64,000 nt of DNA, from assembly GCA_028751875.1 (NCBI GenBank), contig CM054167.1:24232393-24296392 (forward strand), given 5' to 3'. The position numbers and the translations under genes were made by a program. Positions 1-9,529 of the stretch are shown one piece after another; the first letter of the stretch is position 1, and the number at the start of each line of letters is the position of its first letter. The notes beneath the pieces were generated by a model. It saw nothing but the letters and a program-made list of their open reading frames with translations, did not search any database and was not told where the DNA came from. The stretch is from Rapana venosa. Taxonomy: Eukaryota > Mollusca > Gastropoda > Neogastropoda > Muricidae.

Positions 1-339
1 CTTGAAAAACATTATTTGCTTTTCAAATCTTTCCAATTTATGGATGAATAGATAGCACTCTATCGCTTAACAACAGACAAAGTTCAACTTCAGTATGCAA
101 ACCCAGTTTTATGTGTCATCTTCTTCCCTTTTCAGAAATTTGGGTGAAGGGGATGACATGGGAGAAAGAAGAGAAGAACAGGAAAGAAAAAAGGAGGAGC
201 GGGTTGGGGTGGGGGGATAAAGAGAGGGGAGGAAAGGGGATACAACACACACAGAAAAAGAAACAGAAAAATGAACGGAGGGAATGATACAGAGGAATCC
301 CGTCAAATTGATGTAGATTTCGTGATATCAGGAACATAT

Positions 340-343
340 CTTG

Positions 344-437
<94 letters not shown>

Positions 438-538
438 ACAAACGGAGATGCAGCCAGACGGACAGGCATTGAAAAGCAGACACAGAGAGAATGAGTGAGA
501 GAAAGGTATGGAAAAGACGGACAGAAAATGCCCTGGTC

Positions 539-619
<81 letters not shown>

Positions 620-717
620 ACAAACGGAGATGCAGCCAGACGGACAGGCATTGAAAAGCAGACACAGAGAGAATGAGTGAGAGAAAGGTATGGAAGAGAC
701 GGACAGAAAATGCCCTG

Positions 718-779
<62 letters not shown>

Positions 780-780
780 C
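340..780. repeat. GA-linked tandem repeat, 182-bp period
   Basis: Long (GA)n tracts at about 350-433, 541-615 and 721-776 alternate with a ~107-bp unique segment beginning ACTGACAAACGG at 434 and again at 616. The period is therefore 182 bp and the two unique segments are almost identical. The degraded equivalent lies at 38440-38850. The open frames here encode only RE/SL dipeptide runs and are not genes. Confidence 0.9.
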
Positions 781-1208
781 AGAGAGATACAGAGAGATAG
801 AGAGAATCAGACAGAGAGTTACAAACAGACAGACACGTAGAAAAACAGACTGCTGGACGACTCGGGCAGTCAGACGTGTGTTTATTTTTAGACAAACGAA
901 AAAACCATCTTATGGCTGCCAATTTGTCAGTATTTATATGTGACATAAGCAGAAAGTCGCTTATGACTGAAAATTATGACGTAGCGCGCGCTAGACCACA
1001 CGTGCACGTGCCACGGTAATGATTTTTTGCCATGGCGACGGGAAAGACGTATGCTTTCGTTATTGCGTTCTTTGAAAGCTGCAGGAGGCAAGGGACAAGA
1101 TAGCACGGCTTAGATAACACAAGTCTTTGATGGCACACACATGTGTGATTCTTACTATTTCATGAATCTTGTAATATAGCGTCGTATTTCTTATTAGTCT
1201 CACCTGTC

Positions 1209-1497
1209 TCACCTGTCGGCATCAGCGGGTACGGCGTTAGCCGCCGCATCCAATGACACCGACATGATCCTCCTTCTCCATTTGTTCCGGTCTTCGCTGG
1301 CCCTGCTGACCATGGATTCTCATGCCACAGAATTCGGTGATGTTGGCAATGAGAGAAACTGGTGGTCTACTTCTTTTTCTTTTTGTCTCGGTCTTGCCTT
1401 GAAAAACAGTCTTCAAGAGGTCCGTATCTTCGTTTCGTGCGCATGGCCTGCATCTTGGTTTGTAGTGCATGGCACGCATATCGTAATTTCCTTTCAT
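1209..1497 (-). mobile_element. Non-LTR retrotransposon (LINE) ORF2 3' end, decayed
   Basis: The minus-strand translation contains LLKTVFQGKTETKRKR followed by RPPVSLIANITEF. This resembles the extreme C-terminus of many animal LINE reverse transcriptases, where a basic KRKRGRP-type patch precedes a short tail. After one frameshift the reading continues to a stop at 1209-1211. Only the last ~90 residues survive, with no reverse transcriptase core, so this is a 5'-truncated dead copy. The same remnant, further eroded, sits at 39215-39520. The family is inferred from remembered LINE tails, so the clade is uncertain. Confidence 0.6.
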
Positions 1498-1751
1498 TTA
1501 TTATGTTCTTGTTGCTGCCAGTTTGTATAGTATGCTTTCATTCGTTCTTTTATCTGTATGACTCCAGACAGCGTTCTAAAAAAAGCACATTTCAGCTTCT
1601 TCGATTTTTTTGTCATCATCTTTTGTTTGGTGTCCCAAGATTCTCAGTCATGTAGCATGACGGGCCATACTAAGCATTTAATTTTGATTATTTCTGTTTT
1701 CAGTTGGTAGGTAACGCTGCCATCAGTATTAGATTCTTATGGGTAGGTAAA

Positions 1752-1815
1752 AGTAAAGGTGTCCCATAACCTGTGAGGTCGTAGGGGAGCGAGGCGTCAG
1801 AGACCTCACTTCTCT
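1752..1815 (-). mobile_element. 3' fragment of tRNA/5S-type SINE
   Basis: This ~64-bp segment is the reverse complement of the end of the SINE at 9018-9330, sharing the GAGGCGTCAGAGACCTC core and the CCCATAACCT end. Only the 3' tail is present, a typical 5' truncation. A degraded counterpart is at about 39755-39800. Confidence 0.7.
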
Positions 1816-1911
1816 TATGAGTACTTTTGAAAAATAACCACGTCCCTTTTCAAGTAAATATCAGATGTTCATGTTCAGCATACTCCAGTCTTTTTTGAAT
1901 GGAAGAACTCA

Positions 1912-2078
1912 TTCATGCACACACGTGTGTGTGCACATAGACATGCAAGCACTGACATAGACACAGACATAAAGCGCGCGCACACACACATACACACACA
2001 CGCGCGCGCACACACACGCACGCACGCACGCACGCACGCACGTACGCATAAACAACACACACATTTTCTCTCTCTCAC

Positions 2079-2112
<34 letters not shown>

Positions 2113-2182
2113 CACACACACACACACACACACACAACCACACACACACACACACACACACAAAACACACACACACACACAC
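1912..2182. repeat. AC and ACGC microsatellite
   Basis: Alternating CA, CACG and CGCG tracts run for about 270 bp with short interruptions. Alternating purine-pyrimidine sequence of this kind can adopt Z-DNA. The open frames on both strands are repeat translations (TH or CV runs). Confidence 0.95.
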
Positions 2183-2265
2183 CTAGAGAAAGGTTAGGGC
2201 AGAAGAAAATACTTCATCAGACAGAGAGACAGACACATATATAACTCATGTCAGAGACTAGACTC

Positions 2266-2338
2266 CACCACCACCACCACCATCACCACCACCACCACCA
2301 CCACCACCATCACCACCACCACCACCACCACCAACCAC
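2266..2338. repeat. CAC triplet microsatellite
   Basis: About 22 CAC/CAT triplets occur directly before the dispersed element that holds the large minisatellite. Confidence 0.9.
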
Positions 2339-2529
2339 CGACGCGACAGCAACATTCAGACGGGCAACACCAGCTAGGCCTAGCAGCCCCCAAACATATT
2401 GAACGTTCTGAGATCACATAAAGATTAGCGGGGCTTGATCCAGTCTTTTCAAGAGAGCAGTGATCCCTAGGGGACTATCTTCTTTATTGCTTCCCCGCTA
2501 ACACTGGACCCGAGGGGTTCTTGAGACAC

Positions 2530-4450
2530 CGCAGACAGTTCACTAAAACCTGTCTGTGCAGGAAACCGACGAAGTCCCCCCATGTAATCCACCTTGATGG
2601 GGGAAAGTGGTCTGTGTGTGTGCGGTATCAAACCTGAGGGCGTAAATCCTTTTTAGTGCTGCAATGAAGATGGGGCTTTTTTGTGGAGGGTTAGTCGCTG
2701 TTTTTTGTGTGGAGGGTAAGTCGGTGTTTTTTTGTGGAGGGTAAGTCGGTGGTTTTTTTGTGGAGGGTTAGGTCGTGTTTTTTTGTGTGGAGGGTTAGTC
2801 GGTGTTTTTTGTGTGGAGGGTTAGTCGGTGTGTTTTTTGTGTAGGGTTAGTCGGGTTTTTGTGGGAGGGTTGGTCGGTTTGTTTTTTTTTAATGGAGGGT
2901 TAGTTTGCGTTTATTTTTGTGGAGGGTTATTCGGTTTTTTGTGGAGGGTTGGTCGGTGTTTTTTTGTGGAGGGTTAGTCAGTGGGGTTTTTGTCGAGGGT
3001 TAGTTGGTGGGTTTTTCTGTGGAGGGTTAGATGGCTGTTTTTTGTGGAGGGTTGGTCAGTGTTTCTTGTGGAGGGTTGGTCAGTGTTTTTTTGTGCAGGG
3101 TTTTGTGGGTGTTTTTTGTGGAGGGTTAGTGGGTATTTTTTTGTAGAGGGTTAGGTCGGTGGGTTTTTTGTGGAGGGTTAGATGGGTGGTTTTTTTGTGG
3201 AGGGTTGGTCAGTGTTTTTTTTGGGGGAGGGTTAGATGGGGGGGTTTTTTGTGGAGGGTTGGTCAGTGGTTTTTTGTGCAGGGTTAGTCGGTGTTTTTTT
3301 TGTGGAGGGTTAGATGGGTGTTCTTTGTGGAGGGTTAGTCCATGTTGTTTGTGGAGGGTTTGTCGGTGGGTTTTTTGTGGAGGGTAAGTCAGTGGGTTTT
3401 TTGTGGAGGGTTAGATGGGTGGTTTTTTGTGGAGGGTTGGTCAGTGTTTTTTGTGGAGGGTTAGATGGGTGGTTTTTTGTTGAGGGTTGGTCAGTGTTTT
3501 TTTGTGGAGGGTTAGTCGGTGTTTTTGTGGAGGGTTAGTCCGTGTTTTTTGTTGTGTGAGGGTTAGTCCGTGTTATTTTTTGTTAGTGTGTGTTTTTTGT
3601 GGAGGGTTTGTGGTTTTTTTGTGGAAGGTTTAGTCGGTGGTTTTGTTTTTTGTGGAGGGCTAGTCAGTGTTTTTTGTGGAGGGTAAGTCGGTGTTTTTTG
3701 TGGAGGTTAATCTGTGTTTTTTGTGGGAGAGTTCGTCAGTGTTTTGTGGAGGGTTGGTCGGTGTTAATTTGTGGAGGGTTGGTCGGTGTTTTTTTGTGGA
3801 GGGTTAGTCAGTGGGGTTTTCGTCGAGGGTTAGTTGATGGGTTTTTCTGTGGAGGGTTAGTTTGTGGTTTTTTGTGGAGGTTAAGTCGGTGTTCTTTGTG
3901 GAGGGTTAGATGGGTGTTTTTTGTGGAGGGTTGGTCAGTGTTTTTTTTGTGGAGGGTTAGTGGGTGTTTTTTGTGGAGGGTTAGTCGGTGTTTTTTGTGA
4001 AGGGCTAGTCAGTGGTTTTTTGTGGAGGGTTAGTTTGTGGAGGTAGTTTGTGTTTTTTGTGGAGGTTAAGTCGGTGTTCTTTGTGGAGGGTTAGTTGGTG
4101 TTTTTTGTGGAGGGTTAGTCAGTGTTTTTGTGGAGGGTTAGTGGGTGTTTTTTGTGGAGGGTTAGTTGGCGTTATTTTTTGTTAGTGGGTGTTTTTGTGG
4201 AGGGTTAGTGGGTGTTTTTGTGGAGGTTTAGTGGGTGGGTGTTTTATGGAGGGTAAGTCAGTGTTTTTTGTGGCGGGTTAGTTGGTGTTTTTTTGTGGAG
4301 GGTTAGTCGGTGTTTAATATGTGTTTTTGTGGAGGGTTAATGGGTGTTTTTGTGGATGGTAAGTCGTTGATTTTTGTGAAGGGTTAGTCGAGAGCTACCA
4401 ACTCACAAAGAAATCGAATTCAGTCGGATGAAAAAGGTCTAAACTGAATT
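2530..4450 (+). repeat. Dispersed element with internally expanded minisatellite
   Basis: The flanks 2530-2690 and 4380-4445 align in order with a compact copy at 7890-8110. Shared blocks are ACCGCAGACG-like, CCTGTCTGTGCAGGAAACC, CCTGAGG-G-TAAATCCT and GAATTCAGTCGGATGAAAA-like. In the compact copy the middle holds one TTTGTGGAGGGTTGGTCG unit. Here the same unit is repeated about 60 times from 2665 to 4390. Orientation is arbitrary. I do not recognise the family. Confidence 0.8.
2665..4390. repeat. G/T-rich minisatellite, ~28-bp unit
   Basis: The unit is close to GTGGAGGGTTAGTCGGTG followed by a run of T, averaging 26-30 bp, with about 60 imperfect copies. Variants read TTAGATGGG, TTGGTCAG and TAAGTCAG. 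Each unit has GG and GGG runs, so the strand is G-rich and asymmetric. The 60-140-codon frames with repeated CGG/WRV/FCG residues arise only because unit lengths are often near multiples of three; they carry no independent coding signal. Confidence 0.95.
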
Positions 4451-4526
4451 TGAAGCTCATAAGCTTTCTTTACATTGATATTGATGATCTTAACAACTAA
4501 AAATGGCAATATGGTAAAACTAATGA

Positions 4527-4851
4527 TGATTATGATGATGGTGACGATGAAGAAGAGTATGATGGTGATTATCGTGATGATGATGATGATGATGACGACG
4601 ATTATACTTGTAACAATATTTTTTTAACATGACTTTCCCCTTATCTCCTTGACAAGTTGTTGGATGGAAAATGGCAGTGACAATTTCAGGTAGTGGTATC
4701 TTGAACAAGTTCAACTTGGTGGAGCCCATCTCTCTGAAGTTCACATGCTGTAGGCTATATCATATAATTGATGAATAATAAGAATCATGCCCCGCTATAT
4801 CAATAAACAGTATCAATTACTTTGTTCATCACGCAGGGTTAAAAGCACATC

Positions 4852-4923
<72 letters not shown>

Positions 4924-4925
4924 TG
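4527..4925. repeat. ATG and ATC triplet tracts
   Basis: A GAT-rich tract at 4527-4605 and an ATC tract of about 25 units at 4850-4923 flank a single-copy-looking spacer. The corresponding ATC tract in the second block copy (41922-41969) has 16 units, a useful allele-length marker. Confidence 0.95.
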
Positions 4926-5290
4926 TGCATTTATCTTTACCAGTTGCCCCCAGTATCTGTGATCGTCAGGTAGCACGTGCACACTGTGAATGCCATTTTA
5001 TTCACAGCCAGAGGTCACCTGCCAGGGATGTTGTTTAATGAAAAGTGTTGAAAATGGGGCACCAAAAATTGGCAGCTGAGATTGGCGATGGGTTTTTTTT
5101 CTGAAAGGTAAACACTTTCCTGTTTGTTCTTCTGTCTTTCTGTAGGTGTCTCGTTGATCTCTTGTCTACGACGCAATTCTGTTTCCCTCCTCTTTTTACC
5201 CCTTCTCTTCTTCTGTGTCTGTCTCTTCTCTCTCTGTCTCTCTCTGTGTCTCTTATGAATAATGTCCATAGATACAGTATTAATGATTAA

Positions 5291-5518
5291 GAAAAGTTCT
5301 GTCCATTTTGTAAAACAAAAGTCGAAAACGAAGCCCATTTTTTGTTCGATTGTCCAATGTACTCAGATCTAAGGGATAAGTTTTTGACTAACTGTATTAA
5401 TATACCATTGTCAGTTTTACTTATAACATCAAATAGAGAACGTAGTCATTATCTATCCAGATATATTTTTCATTCTATCAATAGAAGGAAGAAATTGCTG
5501 TGTCAAAATATCAGTTAA
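5291..5518 (+). mobile_element. LINE ORF2 C-terminal zinc-knuckle fragment
   Basis: An open frame without an ATG runs from 5291 to the TAA at 5516-5518. It begins KFCPFCKTKVENEAHF and continues LFDCPMYSDLRDKF. A CxxC-x(8)-H-x(4)-C arrangement followed by a hydrophobic and YxxLR segment is typical of the C-terminus of several LINE reverse transcriptases, where a zinc-binding motif follows the polymerase. Only the last 75 residues remain and the frame opens right after a stop. The following ~290 bp up to the GTTCAGAGTTCAGAG repeat near 5812 is likely its 3' UTR. The second copy at about 42330-42545 is frameshifted. Confidence 0.75.
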
Positions 5519-5812
5519 TGATGGGTGTGTTAAGGCTTTGTATTCACATGTATGATCCAGATCCTGAATTGTAATGTTGCATTTTGACTGATACTGATTT
5601 TGATGTCTACTGTCTAAAGTATTGATGCAGTATGACATGAATGTGTATCAAATGCTAACCTTGTTCGAGATATGAGCCTCAAAGGATCGGTTGTTTTCCA
5701 TGTGTGATCAAAATTTGCATACCAATATATTGGTTTTCCTCTTTCCCCCAAACTCCGTGTATTGTGGCCTAAGGCCAATGTACATATTAAAACTGTTCAG
5801 AGTTCAGAGTTC
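5519..5812 (+). other. Probable LINE 3' UTR with short terminal repeat
   Basis: This AT-rich non-coding stretch directly follows the LINE C-terminal frame. It ends with GTGGCCTAAGGCCAATG, an A-rich bit and a short GTTCAGA repeat, which in the second copy (42835-42856) has one more unit. Short terminal tandem repeats are usual for LINEs that do not end in poly(A). Confidence 0.5.
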
Positions 5813-6460
5813 TCTGTCTCTGTCTATCGGTTTGTGTTTGATCTCTGTCTTTGAGACAGTCTGTTTTCCCTTTTTTTCTTTTTCCTGTCTCCTTCTGTCT
5901 GCATCTGTTTCTGTCCGTCTGTGTTTCTCTGTCTGTAAATATGTGTAGGATTCACACATACAAAAAAAAAGTAAACCCCACCCCCATTCCTTCCTCCCCT
6001 CTCTATTTTTCACCATATTTCTTGAACACCATTCTCGTTTTTTTCCCTGTTTTCAGTTTAGCCGTCTGTTTCTCTGAGCCTGCTTTTGGGTTTGTCATTT
6101 ACTCAGTTTTACTCATTTATTGACTCACTTACTCGCCCCACAGTGTCTGTCCCTCTTTCTATCTGTTTTTCTGTCTGTATATATTTTTTTTTTGCTATTA
6201 CACCTCTGTTTTCTCTTCTTTTTGCGTCTCTGCCTCCCCCTCTCTCTACCTCTATCTCCTCTCTTTCTCTGTGTTTCTTGCCATTATTGCACGCTCTGTA
6301 CCTCCCTTCCCCCTCTCTCTTTCTCACCCTCCTTCCCCCCTCCCCCTCTCTCTCTATGTCTCTCCATCCTTCCTCCCTCCCTCATACTCTTTCTTCATCC
6401 ACATTCTCCCCTTCTTTGTTTATTTCTATTCCTCCTTACCCCCAGTTTATGAATGGAAAA
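5813..6460. repeat. CT/TCTG-rich polypyrimidine tract
   Basis: About 600 bp of impure CT, TCTG and CCCTC sequence. Long frames on either strand are low-complexity. No gene seen. Confidence 0.85.
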
Positions 6461-6604
6461 GGGGTGACTGAGAAAAGTGGAGTTTACACACTGATCGATG
6501 GTGAAACCTTGACTGGCGAAAGAGCACTAAGACATTCCTCTTCAACCATAAGTGAACACGCGGGGAAAGCAAACATTGGCTGTGTCCTCAGATAACAGCC
6601 CTTC

Positions 6605-6840
6605 TTGTTCTTCTTCTTGTTCTTGTTCTTGTTCTTCTTGTTCTTGTTCTGTTGTGTTGTTCTTCTTCTTCTTCTTTCTCCTCCTCCTGCTCCTGCTCCT
6701 CCTCCTCCTCCTCCTCCTCCTCTCTCTCTCTCCTCCTCCTCCTCCTCCTCCTCTTCCTCTTCTTCTTCTTCTCTTCTTCTTCTTCTTCTTCTTCTTCTTC
6801 TTCTTCTTCTTCTTCTTCTTCTTCTTCTTCTTCTTCTTCA
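6605..6840. repeat. TTC/TCC triplet tract at retroelement end
   Basis: Roughly 230 bp of TTC, TCC and TTG triplets, ending in about 25 TTC units. It abuts the conserved end GAACGCTCAGACAGC of a dispersed repeat. On the other strand it is the (GAA)n tail seen after the same repeat at 59571-59587. Its polyserine and polyleucine frames are artefacts. Confidence 0.9.
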
Positions 6841-6841
6841 T

Positions 6842-7105
6842 CGAACGCTCAGACAGCAACTACTAGTGTTTGTCTGTCATATGAGCGAAAATGCGCTGCG
6901 CTGCTGTTTAAAAGCACCTGACAAGTCAGGCCCAGCACATCCGACTTCGGCTTGGGAGAGAGTTGTTATCTTTTTATAACTTTGTGGGAAAAAAGGCAGG
7001 AGAATGGAGTAAGAAGGCAGAAAATAGACAAAGAAGGAGATGACAGAAAGAAGAGGAATGAGGCAGAAACAAAGAGAGGGATAGAAAAGAGGGAATTTCT
7101 AGCGC
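6842..7105 (-). mobile_element. Dispersed repeat with (GAA)n tail, copy 1
   Basis: This ~265-bp sequence matches 59250-59570 and 37070-37380 in reverse complement. Shared markers are GAGCGTTC, the CCGAAGTCGGATGTGCTGGGCCTGA block and the TTATATGACAG block. Orientation is set so that the GAA microsatellite is the 3' tail, which suggests a SINE or a LINE 3' end. No coding potential or clear A/B boxes were seen. A fourth copy, from the block duplication, is at 43905-44175. Confidence 0.75.
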
Positions 7106-7121
7106 AGTAAACAGAGAGATA

Positions 7122-7122
<1 letters not shown>

Positions 7123-7189
<67 letters not shown>

Positions 7190-7310
7190 GTCTGTCTGTC
7201 TGTCTGTTTGTCTATCTGTTTGAATATCTGTCTGTCAATTTTCTCCCCCCCCCCCCCCCTGCCCCCCATACACAGACAAAGAGGAGAGGCAAGCAGGCAG
7301 GTAGAAGAGA

Positions 7311-7370
<60 letters not shown>

Positions 7371-7410
7371 ACTATGGAGACACACACATTATCTATCTAT
7401 CTATCTGGAA
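7123..7410. repeat. TCTA/TCTG, C-run and GA microsatellites
   Basis: A TCTA tract (7123-7188) passes into TCTG, then a C run at about 7245-7259, and two GA tracts (7310-7330 and 7335-7370). In the second copy the TCTA tract is longer (44180-44294). Confidence 0.95.
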
Positions 7411-7889
7411 AAATATAGTGAGGAAAAACAAGTGTAGGTAACTAGTTACAACTTCATTCCCATCATAAAAATGATTTTTGTCCAAGATTCGGAAAAAAAA
7501 ATTCACTACAATATAAAACTTTGAAGGCAGCATTTGGTGAATAATTGAGTAAGGACCATGCCTTTGGCCTGACCTATATATACATAAAATGTGTGTGTGA
7601 GTGAGAGACAGAGACACAGGCAGACAGACAAACAAGAAAAAGCCAGACACACAAAACAGACCACTAAAGCAGTCAAGACCCCCACTCTGGCAGACGTGAC
7701 CAGCAGCACTGACCAGCAGCACTGACCGGGGTCAACATCCCCAACATGCTCAATGTGCAGGGGTCACAGAAAGGTCACCTTTCCGGTTCCTTGTCCACAT
7801 CGTCAGACATATAGATTTCCGGCACTGTCTCCTTTCTGCCATTCTCTTCTCGAAGAACTGAGCTTAGGAGTACTAGAGTAGATATCTAC
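7411..7889. other. Unassigned spacer
   Basis: AT-balanced sequence with no recognisable coding region. It includes a doubled GACCAGCAGCACT motif near 7698-7725. The homologous spacer at 44580-45060 is well conserved. Confidence 0.5.
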
Positions 7890-8110
7890 CGCAGACGTTG
7901 CGGACGTTAAACCCGTCTGTGCAGGAAACCAGCCTAATCCCCCTTAATCGCTCTTGTAGGGTTAAAAGTACGCTGTGAGTTATATAACCTGAGGAGATGA
8001 ATCCTGATATTGCTGCAAGAAAGGTCATTTTGTGGAGGGTTGGTCGAGGTGCTGATTTGCAGAAAATTGGATTCACTCGGTGAAAAGTAATATGAGGTTG
8101 ATGTATCGTC
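7890..8110 (+). repeat. Compact copy of the minisatellite-bearing element
   Basis: This ~220-bp segment has the same 5' and 3' blocks as 2530-4450 but only one GTGGAGGGTTGGTCG unit (8034-8048) between them. It therefore looks like the unexpanded state. The second block copy has it at about 45055-45275. Confidence 0.75.
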
Positions 8111-8250
8111 CCTGTTAGTGATTTCTTGTCTGAATGTTGGCGCATATCTTGAGAAGGGCGATGCCAGCGTTAATGATGGTGGTAATGATGATGATGATGG
8201 TAAAGAAACTGATGATAGTGATGAAAGCATTGTGAATAATTAATTTGTGA

Positions 8251-8484
8251 TTAGAGGGGGGGGGGGGGGTAATTACCTCCCTTGCAGAAGGAACAAGAGT
8301 GCAATGCCGCGTGTTGCCAGAAATGGAGGCAGCAGGAAATTGTGCGAGTCTCTGTTTCCTTGGGTGGTAGCTCCGACTTCTCCCAACATGTACTTCTGCC
8401 TTTACGGTAAATGAAGAATGTCTGTAGCCGCTTCACATAGGCCCCAGTCCTGGCTGTTGAGATCATGCTTTGTGGCTCTGACAC
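8251..8484 (-). other. Unrecognised open stretch beside a G run
   Basis: A 77-codon minus-strand frame of ordinary composition includes CCLHFWQHAALHSCSFCKGG near its C-terminus. I recognise no family. The matching region at 45440-45670 is broken by indels, and the frame starts next to a poly-G run. A chance frame or an old repeat remnant is more likely than a gene. Confidence 0.2.
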
Positions 8485-8571
8485 TTTTGCAGAGATAGGA
8501 ACTGATTTATCTCCGCTCTGCTACATATTGATAGATGCAGGCTGTGTGAGTGATACTAAACAAAAATTATA

Positions 8572-8893
8572 GGGGGCGGGATAGCTCAGTGGTCAGAGCA
8601 CTGCATTACCCCAAGCTGAAGCTAAGTAGCATTAAGCGTAGTTACCAAGTGGATGGGCGACCGTTTGTGCGTCTTGGTTTCAATATATGTACCCATTTCA
8701 CCCAGCTGTAAATGAGTACCTGCCTCTTTAGGGTCAGGGAAGGTAAAGCAGTGAGGGAGGAGATGGGCGCCGTCCTCAATTTGCTGGTCCCTGGAGAAGC
8801 TGAGGTCTCTGACATCTCACTCCCCAATGACCACATAGGCACCTTTGCGGTGTATTGTTGGTTTGTTTGTCTTTTTACCTTTTAAACAAAAAG
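8572..8893 (+). mobile_element. tRNA/5S chimeric SINE, copy A
   Basis: The head has a canonical RNA polymerase III A box, TAGCTCAGTGG (8582-8592), set in a tRNA-like 5' half. Instead of a tRNA B box, the sequence continues with a 5S rRNA-like internal control region: AAGCTAAGTAGC near 8619-8630 and GTGGATGGGCGACCG near 8649-8663. A ~200-bp body and an A-rich tail with AAG follow. It is a sister of 9018-9330 and more diverged from the common pattern. No protein is encoded. Confidence 0.85.
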
Positions 8894-8929
8894 AAGTATT
8901 TATTTATACCACTATTTGAGTCACGGCAG

Positions 8930-8992
8930 ATTTCTCTGCATGAAATTCGGACTGCTACACCCGGGGAGAGCCACAAGAACAAGGCCACGTAG
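8930..8992 (-). mobile_element. 3' fragment of tRNA-type SINE family B
   Basis: The segment GTCACGGCAGATTTCT to CCCGGGGAGAGCC matches the 3' part of the longer SINEs at 9530-9935 (minus) and 37495-37830 (plus). It lies between the two chimeric SINEs. Confidence 0.6.
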
Positions 8993-9017
8993 TAGGATAA
9001 TGAGGATGTAGAAGAAG

Positions 9018-9330
9018 ACGGGGGACGGGATAGCTCAGTGGTCGGAGCACTCGCTTTCCCCCAGCCAAGTTAAGCAGCGTCGAGCGTGGTTACCAGTTGG
9101 ATGGGTGACCGTTTGCGCGCCTTGGCTTCAGTACAGTTCCCCCAGTTCACCCAGCTGTAAATGGGTACCTGCCCTCTTTAGGGTCAGGGAAGGTAAAGCA
9201 GCGAGGGAGAGGAGATGGGCGCCGCCCTCAGTATGCTGGCCCTAGAGAAGTGAGGTCTCTGACGCCTCGCTCCCCTACGACCTTATAGGTTATGGGACTC
9301 CTTTACCTCCTTTAGAAGAAGAAGAAGACA
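9018..9330 (+). mobile_element. tRNA/5S chimeric SINE, copy B
   Basis: This is the best-preserved copy. The A box TAGCTCAGTGG is at 9031-9041 and the following bases resemble the D-arm and anticodon-stem side of a tRNA-Ala-like molecule. Then comes AAGTTAAGCAGCGTCG (9067-9082) and GTTGGATGGGTGACCG (9096-9111), lining up without gaps with box A, the intermediate element and box C of animal 5S rRNA at about 80% identity over 49 positions (5S recalled from memory). The body ends near GGTTATGGGAC, followed by AAG repeats. Related copies are at 8572, 60300 (minus) and, through the block duplication, 45752 and 46190. Confidence 0.88.
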
Positions 9331-9529
9331 AAGAGGAAGGCCATATAAAAAGAAAAGAGACGATTGCAATGATCAAGGCAACAAGTAGAAGGGTGACGAC
9401 ATTAAAAAAGAAGAGAAAAAAAGGGGAGAAGAAAAACAAGAACGGTTTGAATCCTGTTTTTGTACAGAACAACCTTTTCATTAGAAACGCTTAAAACTGA
9501 AACATCGTATAACCTTTCTCTCAAAAAGT

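Noticed and set aside
116..943. Serine/leucine and arginine/glutamate frames on both strands
   Set aside because: Direct translations of (GA)n/(CT)n tracts.
2919..4000. Several long plus-strand frames rich in CGGLVG and WRVSQ-like repeats, resembling a repetitive secreted protein
   Set aside because: They lie wholly inside the minisatellite, change frame whenever unit length changes, and the same repeat in the second copy is open in other frames. No signal or flanking coding sequence.
6542..6979. Poly-Lys/Arg/Glu and poly-Ser/Leu frames of about 100 codons
   Set aside because: Translations of a TTC/TCC tract attached to a retroelement end.
8581..8664. Possible true tRNA gene at TAGCTCAGTGG
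   Set aside because: No acceptor-stem closure, no B box; the downstream half is 5S-like. It is a SINE head.
9067..9111. Possible 5S rRNA gene
   Set aside because: Only about 50 of the ~120 bases are 5S-like, and the 5' half is replaced by tRNA-like sequence.
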